Source: Favolaschia claudopus (Eukaryota; Basidiomycota; Agaricomycetes; Agaricales; Mycenaceae). Taken from it: a stretch of DNA of 64,000 nucleotides. Position numbers and translations under genes: made by a program. The notes beneath the pieces were generated by a model. The model saw only the letters and a list, made by a program, of their open reading frames with translations. It ran no database searches and was not told where the DNA came from. The stretch spans positions 1,302,001 to 1,366,000 of the forward strand of contig JAWWNJ010000016.1 of NCBI GenBank assembly GCA_037176885.1, written 5' to 3'. Shown in pieces: positions 1-12,088 of this stretch; position 1 is the first letter of the stretch; each line of letters begins with the position of its first letter.

Positions 1-2205
1 GGGCGGCTGGAACGGTTCGTTTGCATGTTCAACGAACTTCGTTGGGTCCCGTGAAAATGAACCAATACTCACGATGTAATTCCGGAGGTACAGTCCTCCG
101 GGTCGACTTTGATAATGTTGCCTGAGGCGTCTTTGGCTGGCTCGATGTCGAATGCCCAGAGAAGGCGGACCATGGCAATCCAAGCTGATTTGGCTGCGAG
201 GTATTGGCCTGGGCATTTTCGCCTGCGCGGAGGAGAATGAATTATGTAAATTCACCAAAGGAAAAATTGAGAACCGCACCGTCCGAAACCAAACCTACGT
301 GAACGGATCGTATTGAGTTCAAATTCAGATGGCTTTGCGAAAAAAAATTTAAACGCACCCATAATGCCCTTGCGTGAGCTCAGACTCGTTCATCCCTTGG
401 CCCTCCTGCATCTCGGGCGTCAAAAATCTCTCCGGGTCGAATTTGTATGCGTTTGGGTATTGAGCTTCGTTACGATGCTAAGTTAAAATTCGGTTGTGAT
501 GTTCTGACCACTCTAAAGCGCAATCGAGGGACGAACCATGCTCCATATGCACGGAATTACCATGGTGCCTTTGCGGATCTAAGGTGTCGAATGGGAAAGA
601 TCAATAACGGACTCGGAGGGGCCATGTATGGGTTTATAGAATGGAGTAAGTGGGACGTACGAAATAACCTTTGTAGACGTCGTCGCCATCTGAAGTGTGC
701 GGGAATCCTCCAGGGGCGGCGGGTGCCCATCTAGCAAAACAGACAAGACCCAATCAAATCATCCGCCACACTCGTTGAAAAAGAGAAAATTGAGAAACGT
801 ACCGCATAACCTCCTTAACCAACGCAAAACAATACGGGAGCTGTTCCATATGAACGAATCCTGGAATTGTTTTCGCATCGCAGATGGAGTCGAGTTCTTG
901 GTGGGCTTTGCGGAGGGTTTCGGGGTAGAGGGCCATGGCCATGAGGAACCAGAGGATTGAGCTTGCGGTGGTTTCGGTGCCGGCTTCGAAGGCTACGCCT
1001 ACGACTGGCGTTGACAGGGAAAAATGCGTTAAAAGCTGGAGAACGGCTGGTCGAGATAGAAGGCTTACGGTAAGCTAATTCTTCGTTGTTGAAGTTCATC
1101 TTCTCTTGTTGGTCCCAGAGTCGGGCGGAGAAACATTCGAGGCCGAGGTTTGCGTCCATTCGGGATTTGACTTCGTTGATGAGTCGGGTGTAGGTCTGAT
1201 AACCAGAAAAGAAATGGTTTGAGTGACGCTCACGGACGATAAGAGGGAAAATCTACCTGTGAATCTTTGGCAAATTTTTGTTTGGCTTCGGCCCGCCAGC
1301 TGTAAGATGAATAAGTTCCACGAACATAAGAATCAAGTGAAACTTGGCAGGTTTACGGTGCTAAAAAGTCCGGAAGACGGTCAAGAAAGGGGAGGGTATC
1401 GACGATATGGGCACCAGGGTACGTGTCGTGAATGAAATTCTCCACGATTTCTTGGACTGCTGCGAGATCTTTGCCATCTTCGCCAAGGGTGGCTCCGTAG
1501 CATAGGTTGAATACCAAAGACGCGCCGAAACGGTCACAGTTGTTGACCAACTCGTTTGACTTCGAAGACATATCGGCTAGGAGTCGTAGAGATTCAGATT
1601 CTTCGAGTTGGTTGTATCCGCTGACGGCTTTTTACGAGTGTGAAGTGATTTACAAGTATGTCTTGGAAAAGAGACTCACCCCGAGGTTGGAGCATTTGGT
1701 GGAAAGCAGCTCGGTATTTTTTGAAGCGTTCGTTGTAAGGGAGCAGGACCATGCGCATGTTTTTGGACAGATATTTGCCTGCGTAGACAAGTTGGGGGCG
1801 GGAGGAGTAGTTGTGGGATCGACGGCCTAGCTGTAGTGGATGGCGGTCAAGATGTCAACAATTCGCAATGCATGCGGGAGACTCACGAGTTCTTCTGCGT
1901 CGGCTGCATCGCTAAGAATGACTGTCTCGTCTCCCGCGAGCTTCAGTTTGAAGATCGGTCCTGTGAGTCAACCAGAATGAACCCATGCAGTAGAAACAGC
2001 TGTATCACGTACCGTATTCATGGCTAAGCTTCTCAAAATACCTCCAAGTCTGTAATTGCGGGACCTGGAATGTATGCCCAACGATTGGATGAGAAGGTGG
2101 GCCGGGGATTTTCAATCCTTTGGATGATGAGGAAGGTGCAGCTAGTAGCCAGTAGATGAGGACAAGGGTGATTGAAAGAGCGAATAGCAGGGTGTAAGAA
2201 TCCAT
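1..2205 (-). CDS. Cytochrome P450 monooxygenase (3' partial)
   Basis: Heme-thiolate monooxygenase, probably ER-anchored and acting in secondary or xenobiotic metabolism; the substrate cannot be told. The ATG at 2205 opens with a hydrophobic anchor (LLFALSITLVLIYWLLA) followed by the Pro-rich hinge IPGPPSHPIVGH. Later exons give the I-helix oxygen-binding motif AGTETT (RC of about 967-984), the ExxR-type KEVMR (about 802-816), a PERF-type segment (YKFDPERFL) and the heme loop RRKCPGQYLA with the Cys ligand (about 195-225). Exons are separated by about ten short introns with normal GT-AG borders, and no in-frame disruption was seen. The last codons lie beyond base 1 or behind the intron starting near base 80. 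It resembles the O-methylsterigmatocystin oxidoreductase-like P450s common in Agaricomycetes; the exact CYP family is not assigned. It is divergent from the STAND gene at 2703. Confidence 0.93.
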
Positions 2206-2702
2206 TGGGAAGAGGGGAAGAGCAACAAGAGGAGTTGAGACTTCCTTGACGACTGACTCGGAGTTTCAGGGCAGGTTGGAATTCGGAAGGAATGAGTCGG
2301 AGTCAGCTCCGTGCTGGGTACGTCGTCGAAGTTTCCAGGAAAACTTCACGTGCCAAACGAGATCCCCGTAAGTACCTCACCGTCGCGGATCGCGAAGCAA
2401 GGATCGTCGGACACTGATTGCTGCAGCCTGCCAGCTAGCCTAAGAACTCGAGGGGTCGAACTGCTGAGTGTTGAACGGTGGACGATCCAACTTGGACGTG
2501 TGAACACCGGACTGAAGCTCGTAAAATCGTTTGCTATGGCGACTAAATTTGTATGAGATACGCGTCGCGTCGGCCAGGCTGAGGAAGTGTTTCAGCTGAA
2601 ACCACGTGACCGCGTGTACTTGGGTGTTGGTGATGAATACCAGGTACAGTCCCAGTGAGCAACACGTCTTTGCTTCCGACACCCTCCTCGACGTCGAGCA
2701 CG
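2206..2702. promoter_or_regulatory. Divergent intergenic region between P450 and STAND gene
   Basis: About 500 bp separate the start codons of the leftward P450 (2205) and the rightward STAND ATPase (2703), so it should hold both promoters. No convincing TATA box or other known element was seen. A GTG-started in-frame extension of the STAND reading frame (from 2655) is not preferred, because the ATG at 2703 opens the conserved helical domain almost at once. Confidence 0.5.
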
Positions 2703-5374
2703 ATGCCGATGACAATCCGCCCCGCAACCAAGAGGGAGCGTGCTCTCCAATACGGAACCGTCGCTGCTACCCTCCTGAAAGATGTCGGAAATGCTTCCAA
2801 CCAGCCATACTTGCAGGCTATCGCCAGTATCTCCCTCCTTATCATGGAGACTGTGAAGGTTAGTGTAGTCCATACTCGATATATGCCTGTTAACGACTTG
2901 GAATTATCTAGAGGGTCAGGGAGAATAAAGAGGGTAAGTCATCATTCTCAGTTAGTAACGAGAATACTAATATCTCATTCGATAGCTTGTATGCGATTGA
3001 CCGAGCGGGCATACGACCTTGCTAGCGCTGTAATTAACATCTGCTGCGACTCTGACGCCGAAATCGCGCCCACTATGGCTCGTAGCATCAAGCAATTCAC
3101 GGAGTGCGTATATTTCAATTCAAACAATCTCACTTCTCCTCCATCTCGGAGGAATGGTGAAGTCTTTGGTGTTGCGATGCGGCAGCTGTTGCTCTGGCTC
3201 CTCACCTCAGCGCTCTGGGGGCGACGAGGCAATTTCTTCGGCTCGTCCATAGTCGATTCATAAGCTTCCGACATCATCGCGAAGTCGGCGGTGTTGACTC
3301 GGTTCGCGCTATGCCATTGCGCTGAAGCTGCATACCCGTCGAACACCGAGTTACTATCTTCGGTGTTTCTTGATCATGCATGAACCTCGTCTGACCCACT
3401 CCTCCCTGTTTAGGACGCTTGAAAAAATCCTCACCTTCGTCCGGAGTCAAGTCAAAGGCGGGATTATCCGCAGAATGTTTCGCTCGATGGAAGATGCAGA
3501 TCTTATCAAGCAATGCAACGACGGCCTGAAGCATGCTTTAGATGTTTTCGGTGTACGTGCTTATGCCTAATTAGCTTGATTATCGATAAAAACATGGCTC
3601 CAGGTCCAATCCGCTATCACTGCAGCCATGACCATGGCCGAGTTCCAGGTAAGTTTCCTTCGGCTCACTATTTCTTCCTTGAATTCAAGCGTTTTTGCAG
3701 AAAGACGCCAAACAGAGGCAAGAAGAAGTGGTCGCCATCCTCACAGAACGGCGTGCAAAACGGGCTGCAGACGGCAGCCGCAGCAAGAGACACCGCCCAC
3801 GTTTGAGCGTCAAAACTGATATCAGCACCATGTCAATGCTTCCCTCCTCGCCCAAGATCTTCTACGGGCGCGACGAGGAAGTGAAACACCTCGTCAAAAC
3901 CATCATCACACACGCCTACCCCTCCTCCTCCGTCCCCTCAAATTCCACCTCCGCCCCGTCTGCAGCGCGTATCTGCGTCCTTGGCGCCCCTGGGCTAGGT
4001 AAAACCGCACTGGCGCTTGCGGCGTCTCATAGCCCCGAGGTCTCAGCGCTCTTTGGGCCGCAGAGATATTTCGTCGACTGCGAGAGTGATAGTGTCGCAA
4101 AGGTGCGCGATTTGAAGACGCTTGTGACTGCGATCGCGGCGCAGATTGGCTTGGAGGAGGAACAACGAGGGCGGAAGCATGTCAAACGGAGGCTGGAGGC
4201 GCTGACGAAGGCGCCAGTGAAGGAGGTGAAGCCTGAAGGCACGGAGGGCAACACCAGTGTCGAAGGACAGGGGCCAGCACAGGCGGCTGAAGCTGAGGCT
4301 GAGGGTACACCTGTTCTACTCGTTCTGGACGCCCTGGATCGTGCCCGGGAACCTCTCCAGAATCGCAGCGACATTGAAGACTTCCTATCCATCTTGGCTG
4401 ATATCAAGTGGTTGACTCTTTTGGTTCGTACCTCGCCTCTCTCATCCAAACCTTATTCACTAATGACTTCGCAGATAACCGTCCGTGGTGCCTCCCGCCC
4501 CCGCCAAATCAAATGGACACGTCCATTCCTACACACCCTGCAACCCCTCTCCCCCAACGCCACCCTCGCCACCTTCCAAGATATCTCCGACGTCTCGGCT
4601 TCCACGGAAGAGGAGCAGGCGGACCTCGACGCGCTTCTCGAAATGACGGAAGGCAACCCACGCTTCGTGGTCAAGGTGGCGAATCTCGCGTCTTTCGAGG
4701 GATGCAGCTCGCTCGTGGCGAGATGGCGACTCGAAGGTGGAGTGGGGATCATCTCGGAGGCCGGCGAAGATAGAGCGATTTACGTCGAAGGCGGGGTGTT
4801 ATCTGAGGAGCCGGAGGATATGGAAGTCGAAGGGCGGACTCCGACGGTTATCTCTGAAGAGGATATACTGGCGCTGATGGACCCTGATCACTACGCTGTG
4901 CGGAGGAAGCGAAGCCGTCGTAGCAACTCCAGCTCCAGCTGCAGCTCGAGCGGAAGCAGCACATGCAGCAGCGGCAATAGCAGTCTCGATACGAGCTCGA
5001 GCACGCTGGTGGATGACGACGAGGAAAGGGACCCGCGGACGGAGAGTATTGATAGTCTCATCAAGGAGCCCTCTCCAACGATTGAGAGTGTGTTGAGCCG
5101 GGGGAGGGGCCGCGGGACGTCGTTTGAGGTGTTGGTGAGGAGGGGCTCGAGTCAGTTGATGAGGTTGGGGTCGTTGGATAGTCGGGCGAGGCCGCAGAGC
5201 TCGCTGGGGAGCAACAGCAGTGGGAGTCGGCGGAGCTCGAGGTCTGCGGCGAGCGCCAGCGGACGGGGGAGTGGAAGTGATGATGGGCAGTCCAGGGTGG
5301 GGTCAGCGGATGGGTTGCTGAGGAGAACGAGTGGAGTGAGTGAGGGTGGGCAGGTTCGGGGTGCGACGAGCTAA
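2703..5374 (+). CDS. STAND/NLR-like ATPase with MLKL-like N-terminal helical bundle
   Basis: Predicted signal-transducing P-loop ATPase of the fungal NLR-like class, whose members are tied to innate defence or regulated cell death. Seven exons join to 700 codons: 2703-2858, 2912-2933, 2986-3103, 3414-3552, 3604-3648, 3701-4423, 4475-5374. Residues 1 to about 180 are helical and resemble the MLKL_NTD/HeLo-like bundle found at the N-terminus of many Agaricomycete STAND proteins. The NTPase core has a Walker A (GAPGLGKTALA) and a Walker B-like LLVLDALD. Between them lies an acidic, low-complexity insert. No TPR, ANK or WD40 sensor follows; the last 200 or so residues are a Ser/Gly/Arg-rich disordered tail. 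The 51-nt last intron (4424-4474) is in frame without a stop, so retention would add 17 residues. The intron at 3104-3413 is unusually long (310 nt). The function is inferred from domain order only. Confidence 0.88.
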
Positions 5375-6400
5375 GACGGGCCCTTCGCTCCGTCCGAGCG
5401 CACGGTATCAGTATCGTGGATACACCTGCATGTACCACTCGCTGCTTGTCCCACCGTCCACCACATGACTCTCCTCAACGCCCACCACCACGCGCGTCGC
5501 CTTCTAGCCCCGTGCCCACTCTCAAAAATCTAAAACAATATGCATCAGTCCAATCAAAATCTCAAAACGGGGCACTTATCACCCCGCCTGCGCTGCCGTC
5601 CAAGAAAGCAAAACCCTATGCATCATCAATTATCTGATCCATTCATCCGCAAGTCCTGGGTCTTGCGCTGGCCTATTTATTCATCTATTTATTCAGCAAA
5701 CATATCTTTCGACAAAACGCACACTCACCCAATGTTGTCGGCGGCGGCACTCCTCGTCCCCTTCCCCTTCCTCCCTTTTGCCTTTCTCCTCCCCTCATCT
5801 GTGTTAGCCCTCCTCCGCGCCCCGCCATCGCACCACTCCACATCATCACTGTACTTCTACCATCCCATCACACACACACTATGACTACGTACATAAACTC
5901 CAAAATTTGGTTCACCACCATCTATGCTGTACCTTTTCCTGTTTAACAATCACATACGCACTTATTAGCTATTAACATACTTACCTACCTATGCTTTCCT
6001 TTTGGCGTTCTCTACTGCTGATACTGCTTGAAGTACATACGTACTTTGAGTATGTAGTTTCTCGGGCCAGTCAATCTATGCTGTTATCGATTTTTCTGTC
6101 GTTGCGAGTGAGTTGAGACGTTCGAGTCGTCGGGAAAGAGTCCAGGAGGGCATCATCTCGGGTGAAGGAGGCTCTAGCTTTTAAATCCAGAAAATGGGGG
6201 AAGGCTGTACACAGGTCTACAGCTTCTTTAATTCGAAATATTATAACGATCACGGTCTCCTCAGCTGTAAAGCGGGCTACAACGGGTAATCGGTGTACTG
6301 ATAATAGGCAAAATACAGCTTCAAGGTTAACAGCACTCGGCTGCGGGCATGGCGGCTTCTTCGTGTTTACCCGACCCTGGACATACGAAGGAGCGTACGT
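5375..6400. other. Intergenic, 3' flank of the STAND gene
   Basis: This stretch is C/T-rich up to about 5890 and AT-rich after it. Frames are short and broken. Nothing beyond a probable 3' UTR and terminator region of the upstream gene is supported. Confidence 0.5.
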
Positions 6401-7600
6401 AGTGTATATGTGCTGGAGACAACTTGGCGTTCAATGTACTGGGAGTAAGGGGTGAGTCGATAATGCTTGAATAGATAGTGGCCTGATTCCGAGTCAGTGA
6501 CAAGTTTCAGTCCATGGTCCCTATCGCCGTGAGGGTACCTTGTACTTGAGTGATGTGCGCACCCAACCCGCCACCGTAGGTGGTCGGAGGGATATGCAAG
6601 GGTTCGCACCTGAATGAGGGAATGTGAGTATAGTATGGCAACGAGTCAATATAGAATACACGTGTAGCACCTTTCGCAGGTCGGTGGAAAGGATAATGGT
6701 AAAAACCTGCGCAGACCGACCGAGCTTCGTACCTGTGTCGTAGGATGGCATGGTTCTCATAGTCAGCACAGTGGTAAGGATACGCTGCCAACGCCAGATA
6801 CTCCGTAGCGTCTCAAGAGCCCGGGACGAACGGTGTAGGATATGTGAATTTGGCGAGATATTCAAAAGGGAAATAGAGAACGTCAAGTGCCCAGAACGAC
6901 GAGTCGTAGTAGATGGATGGCTCGTCCAGGGCAGATGAAGGAATACGCATCAAAAGAGACTCAATGTCCAGGATCTGAATGTTTTCGGGCACAGTGTTTA
7001 CCTGCGCTGCCGTCTAGACCAAGGGATTTGAGCAGGGAAAGATTGAGGGATGTAACGTCGAGGGGCAGTCATAGATAGACTCCATATCTGCAGACCTGCA
7101 AAATTATATGCTTAAGCGTCACTACCTCAGGCTAGTCGGCGGCCACTAATGCGAGGTGCGGGGTTCTTGCGAAGGCCTGGAGTGGTTTCTCGGTAATGTG
7201 ATCTAAAATGAGGATACCGGGGTCGGCTCGGCTATATGTGCCAGTGGAGAGCGAAAAAAAGGGATTGCGCTGGATCCAAGTACGTATGCACGGGCAGTAA
7301 GCAACCCAGGCCGAAGTCGAGCCTCTGAACCTGCGAGGTTGCTGCCAGGAATTCTAGCAGCTGGATTTTGAGTAACTTTTATAGCGTTCAGCGGGATCGA
7401 CTCCGAGCCTTCGAGTTTCGGTACCCCGGCACCCGCGAGCCCATTGAGACGCAAAGTGTAGAAAACGGTGCCGACCAAGTACAAGGGAAGAGTCCACGTA
7501 GCTTCGAGGGGGATGGAGGGCCGCAGTGGGCTGATCATGGGACTCCATCCCCGGTGAGGGTTGGACTCCAATGACGCGTCGAGTCACATTCCGTCGCGTC
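6400..7600 (-). other. Possible relic of a minus-strand gene
   Basis: No intact gene can be built. On the minus strand a TATAAAAG box is visible near 7376-7383. Downstream of it are coding-like islands in shifting frames, for example one around 6830-7000 containing LDEPSIYYDSSFWALDVLYF. Each is closed by a stop or has no usable splice sites. This fits either a decayed gene or one whose exons I could not resolve; the family is not recognised. Confidence 0.2.
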
Positions 7601-7834
7601 GGGTCACGTCACGCATTTGTGCCTCCTTACCTTTGCATCCTTATTCCTAACGCTCTGCGCTCACCAGTTTCAAGTTTAGGACGAAGCGGCAACGATGCTA
7701 GTGCTGCGGGAATACTAAGTTGGTCCTGTACAGGTCTCAAATCCGAGTCAATGGCCCCCACTCACTCACTCCACACGCGTCATAAGTGCGACACCCCTTA
7801 GAGCTTCAACTGAATCTTGCTCTTTACCTTCACG

Positions 7835-9121
7835 ATGTCTATAGCCATGCCACAGCCCGTTCACGCCTACGATAAGGAACGTATTTCTAACGATGCATCC
7901 TCGACGATGGCACTGGTCCGCGAAAGCACCAGTCCTAAACCCGAGCGGGAAATTTCACGTACTCCTAGCCCCACGCCAAGTGAGCTTGACCTGTTGAATG
8001 GGGTTCGTCAACCAAAGAGCCTGAAGTTCAAAATTCGTAAGTCCTACTTCTGAATTTGCTGAACATCGAGCTTGACGAGGGTATGGCCAGGAATCGTCGC
8101 AATCCTCATCCTCATCATTGTTGTCATCATCCTAGTCGAAGTCTTTCACGATAAAATAGTAAATGCTTTAATACCCGTTACCCGTTGGCTACACGAGTAC
8201 GCGCATTTTTTTTTCCGTTCTGGTACATTTCTCAATCAGGATCACAGCACCAAAGCCGGTTGGCTAATACCCATACTTGTTCTAATTGCTTTATCATTTC
8301 CGCCGGCAAGTCTTCAAATTCTAGACCTTTCTCTATGTCTTACCCTACTTAACATTTAGCTCTTCGGTCATGAACTAGTCGCGATGCTATGCGGACTCGT
8401 CTGGGGCCTCGGGGAAGGCTTCGGCATAGTTGCTGGTAGGTCGATTGCGTCTGCATCACCTTTGACTAAATCTATCGCCCACAGCGGGAACCATCCTCGG
8501 CGAACTCGCCACCTACTAGTACGGCCTCATTCTCAACAGCTCACAGAAAACTCACGCAAATTCAATCATAGCCTCTTCAGACATTGTCTCGCCGCCCGCG
8601 GGAAGCGATTGGAGCTCACCAACATGCGCTACGGCACCCTTGCTCACATCGTCCGCGAAGGAGGTCTGCCGATCGCCATTTTGGTCCGGTACAGCTCGTT
8701 CCCAGCGCATTGTAAGCTTACCTGGAATACCCATAATTTTGTATTTCTAATGGCTGTAGTCACCACCGCCGTGTTCTCGACCTGCGGCATGTCGTTCTGG
8801 GTATTCCTCGTCGCAGCTGTCGTTTCACTCCCGAAGCAGCTTGTTTTGGTTTACATCGGTGTCGCATTAGCCAGCAGTAAGCACATTCCTCAAGCTACCC
8901 GATCCGTGTGCGAATGCTGATTTCATGAAGGCGACGGCAAGAGCAATAAAGTCCAGCACATTGTCATTGGAGTGACTGCTGCTGTGACTGTGCTTGCGTT
9001 TTTGTATATTAGGCGGTTGATGGGGAGGGCGAAGCCGGCTGTTGTGTATGCTAGAAGAAAGGATAGGCAGAGGAAGCAGATGGAGACGGGGAGGAGCGTT
9101 TCGGTGGAGGGGCAGGTTTAG
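7835..9121 (+). CDS. Tvp38/VTT (SNARE-associated Golgi) membrane protein
   Basis: Predicted multi-pass Golgi/ER membrane protein of the Tvp38/DedA/VTT family, linked in yeast to late-Golgi vesicle trafficking and in other systems to lipid scrambling. The ATG at 7835 starts a hydrophilic N-terminus (SPKPEREISRTPSPTPSE). It is followed by a TM segment (GIVAILILIIVVIILVEVF), a second one (GWLIPILVLIALSFPP), and the VTT core with MLCGLVWGLGEGFGIVAG, MRYGTLAHIVREGGLPIAIL and RYSSFPAHF-type segments. The final TM is followed by a short basic tail (VVYARRKDRQRKQ). About five short introns interrupt it, and the stop is at 9119-9121. The family's conserved region (G-x-L-x-G hairpin and the VRxSxxP-like RYSSFP) is present, so the gene looks intact. 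Confidence 0.88.
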
Positions 9122-9321
9122 TGGGGGGATGTATTGAATTGGAGCATTGTATTCTTAGTGTTTCTAATAACATTGAAGCTTGGTGATGCGGATTCAACAA
9201 AAGTAACGAAACAAAGAATGAGCGGGAAGCTAACACGGAGACCCTTGAACAAGAAATGAACCCAAATCAACCACACAATAAATCTGACTCCGAGCCTCGA
9301 GCAAAGACCTTCTTCGTGTTT

Positions 9322-10582
9322 TTAGCGGAAGAAAACGGAGAGGTACTAAGCAATATCCTCAGCGTGAATTCAAGTTGATGTAAGCTGAAAAGACGTACCA
9401 CTTGCTGCACCGCGGCATTGGAGTAAAAGTTGGAATAAGCCTGGACGTTGGGGGTAGCCAGCACTTGTATCTTGCTTGTATCAAACCCATATCAGACGCG
9501 CTTCTTTTATTGCAATCTGAATTCGAGGATTGAGAGACTCACAGCGTCCGAAGGTGCTATCCTGCACGACGGGCAAGTTGGCGTGGACGTCTGTTGGAAG
9601 TCAATTAACATCTTTTGCGAGTATTGTGTGGAGGAGAGAGGCTTACTGCTATTTGGATCCTCTGTAGACATCGAAAATACTGTTTAGCAACGTACTTTCC
9701 TGAGAACTCGAAAGTAACTCACTCCACTGAGGCAAAAGCACCTGGCGACCGACAGCCGTGCCCAGCGCGAAAGTCATGCATTCTCCGCAAAAGGTGTTGA
9801 GGTTGTGATACCCTCCTTGGAGAGTGGTGCGCGTCGTTCCGGGGGTGGTGTATTGTCCGTCTATGCGAGCCACCGTGCGCGGTGAGTAGGTGCCATGGAG
9901 TTAAGAGGAGAAGGGAAATGAGACGACGAGACGTACGAGGAAAGCCGTCTGCGGCAGCGATGGCGGCCCACGGCGCGGATCCACTGAATGCTGCGGTCGA
10001 GCAGTCGGTTACTCCTGCGACGAGGGAGACGTAGTTTGCAGCGGGGTCGACGGGGCTTGCGATCCTATGGGAAAACAAAAACGAATCAACAACACCGCTT
10101 TTATTACAGTGATCAACCACTTGAAGTGGGACACTTGAGCTCACTCAATGAAGACGGGTCCACCATCGCCGCAGGTGTTGCTGTATGTCACGACGGAAAG
10201 GTAGTTTGTCGTGTTTCCGGTTTTGTCGAGCGCTGGATGAGGGATAATGTTGAGTGAGGGAAATTTAGAGATGTGATAGTTCAGAGGACATACAAAATAT
10301 CCCTGCCCCGCCGAGGGTGATGCCCTATGAGTAGTGTGCCATACAGTCAAACAAGGATCTCGGATTTATCGATGTGAAGAACTGACCACGGCCCCGACGA
10401 AACTTCCTGTTGTTGCGTCGAAAGCACCGAGATAGCCTGCACTCCTACCGAGACAAAATCAGATCTGAACGCGCTTGGAAAACGAATAGGGGGAGGACTG
10501 ACTGTTGGCATTGCGCGTGAACGAAGCTGAGCGCCATGCAGGCTACGGTGAGGAAGGAGATGATAGCTTTGGTGAAGGGCAT
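9322..10582 (-). CDS. Secreted protein of unknown family
   Basis: The ATG at 10582 (RC) opens with a clear signal peptide (MPFTKAIISFLTVACMALSF then VHA-Q). Short introns link segments containing AGYLGAFDATTGSFVGAVV, GITLGGAGIF, TYSNTCGDGGPVFIE, YVSLVAGVTDCSTAAFSGSA, TLQGGYHNLNTFCGECMTFA and a C-terminus ending VYLSVFFR, with TAA at 9322-9324. The mature protein is about 200 residues, Gly/Ser/Thr-rich, with several Cys that could pair. I do not recognise the family, and no catalytic motif is apparent. A TATAAAG box lies about 65 bp upstream. It is likely extracellular, as are the DUF3455 and GH16 products elsewhere in the window. Exon borders near the 3' end are less certain than at the 5' end. 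Confidence 0.68.
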
Positions 10583-10646
10583 GCTTGGTGTGGTTGAATC
10601 AACAGGGTTGGAGTTCTTGAGGTTGAACCATGTTGGCAGTTGTACT

Positions 10647-10653
10647 CTTTATA
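10647..10653 (-). promoter_or_regulatory. TATA box of the secreted-protein gene
   Basis: The minus strand reads TATAAAG, 65 bp upstream of the ATG at 10582, a normal fungal core-promoter distance. Confidence 0.5.
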
Positions 10654-10719
10654 TGGTCGGGAAGACACATTTCAAGGAATTGAATTTCTGGGAAGAATCT
10701 GCTACGCCAAGGATGAATT

Positions 10720-11090
10720 AAACCTGACTCAGGCGACATGAGGTTTTCAGCTCGAATTGAGAGACTCGGAAGAGCGAAACATCCGGATTCCGCGTTCGGC
10801 GCAAAAGAATATTAGCGTAGAACAAAGTAATGATAGCGATCTTCGCGGTATGTCTTGTACGCGGTCGTCGTCGCGGTGGAAGAGCAGGCACTTGTGTCGC
10901 TATCCGTTGCTGTCGGAGTTTCATTGCAAGTCTCTGCGACAATTTGCCAAACAGAAATTGAATCTGAGGGGCATAGAGGATGAAAAAAAAGAAGTATTCT
11001 TACTTGAAGAGTCTTGAGTCCGAGCAGTTGACAACAATCTAGGATTTGAGACTGAGGCAAGGACTTTCGTAGGCATGTAAGTACGTGAGG
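10720..11090. other. Intergenic with weak minus-strand coding potential
   Basis: Two short minus-strand frames overlap here, one with a Thr/Ser-rich stretch (ETPTATDSDTSACSSTATTT). They have no clear start, splice sites or family resemblance, so no gene is called. Confidence 0.2.
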
Positions 11091-11229
11091 TGTAGCGGCC
11101 GCAGGACCAGCTCTAAGCGATGTCTTGTCCTGATAACTTGGCAGGGCAGGAGAAGGTAGCAGTTAGATGGTTTGAGAAAGAGTAACTCATTGTTAGCCCA
11201 TTAGTCTGCAGGCGAAATGCAAGTCCCGG

Positions 11230-11450
11230 ATGAAACGCAAGGTTCCTTTCAAGGTTCATGTTGGGTATACTTAGTATTTGTCTGGTGGCAGTCACAAGCT
11301 GGATGCCACTGATTTCTAGGAATCTAGAACCGCCTTCAAGCTGCACTGACAGAATCTTGTTTTTGTCGAGCTTCAAGTTACCCGCCTTAGACGCGAGAAG
11401 GTCGCAGCCATAGAATTCCGAGATTGATGAGTTAGATCATGGAAGGAGTG
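11230..11450. repeat. Diverged direct repeat, copy 1
   Basis: This matches copy 2 at 12089-12300 in the same orientation, 860 bp apart. Shared blocks in the same order are ATGAAACGCAAGGT, TTTG(T)CTGGTGGCA / TTTGGTGGCA, CGAGCTTCAAGTT, CCCGCCTTGGACGC / CCCGCCTTAGACGC, GAAGGTCGTAGCC / GAAGGTCGCAGCC, AGAATTC and ATCATGGA. Read on the minus strand, both begin with a frame like DLLASKAG-x-x-L-K-L-D, so this may be a duplicated exon fragment of an unrecognised gene. Confidence 0.7.
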
Positions 11451-12088
11451 GTTGAGATTTGGTTGAGATCAACGAATCAAACGTAGCACGATCTCTGATT
11501 GACAGGTCGCGTCGCGGCTCTTTCCTCTTGCTTTCCTCCTTTGTTCCTCCTACCCTTGCGGCTAATGCAGCTGCTTTCATTTAGTTTACATATAGCAGGG
11601 GATTTGGAACTCGTGCTAATCCTTGAGCCATTCCTCTGTTTCCGGGCTATACCTTGTCCTGTGCATTCTCCGATAGCTCTTCCTCGTCTCTGGCATCGTC
11701 CTCGTCTCTGAATCCCTTCAATGCGCGCACTGCGAAACACCCCTGGTACTTGTCAGCGCTCGAAGCTGTACGTCTCCGGCCACCACTGTGTCAATATCCT
11801 CACTTCTTTGTCCCCTGCCAGTGTTCGCTCCAAGTGTTTGACTCCTCTCGATTCTCGAAAGACACTCCAAAGTGCTGAGCTTGGCTTTCCGCCCCTCCTC
11901 TACTTAGAGTCCATTGCACCTTCATCTACCCCGGCTATTTTGCCAGCAACTACTGCACTTCTCCGTTGAGTCCTCCCTTTCTGCGAAGTTTGCCCCAGTC
12001 GTTCAAGCTGTCAGCTAATGTAGTGATTCTTTGCCTCCACTGTCTTTCGTGCAGACGCCTAGGCTCTCTCTCTTTTCTCTCTACCCAA

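Noticed and set aside
2655..2702. Upstream extension of the STAND reading frame
   Set aside because: It begins with GTG, not ATG; the ATG at 2703 is the first good eukaryotic start in frame.
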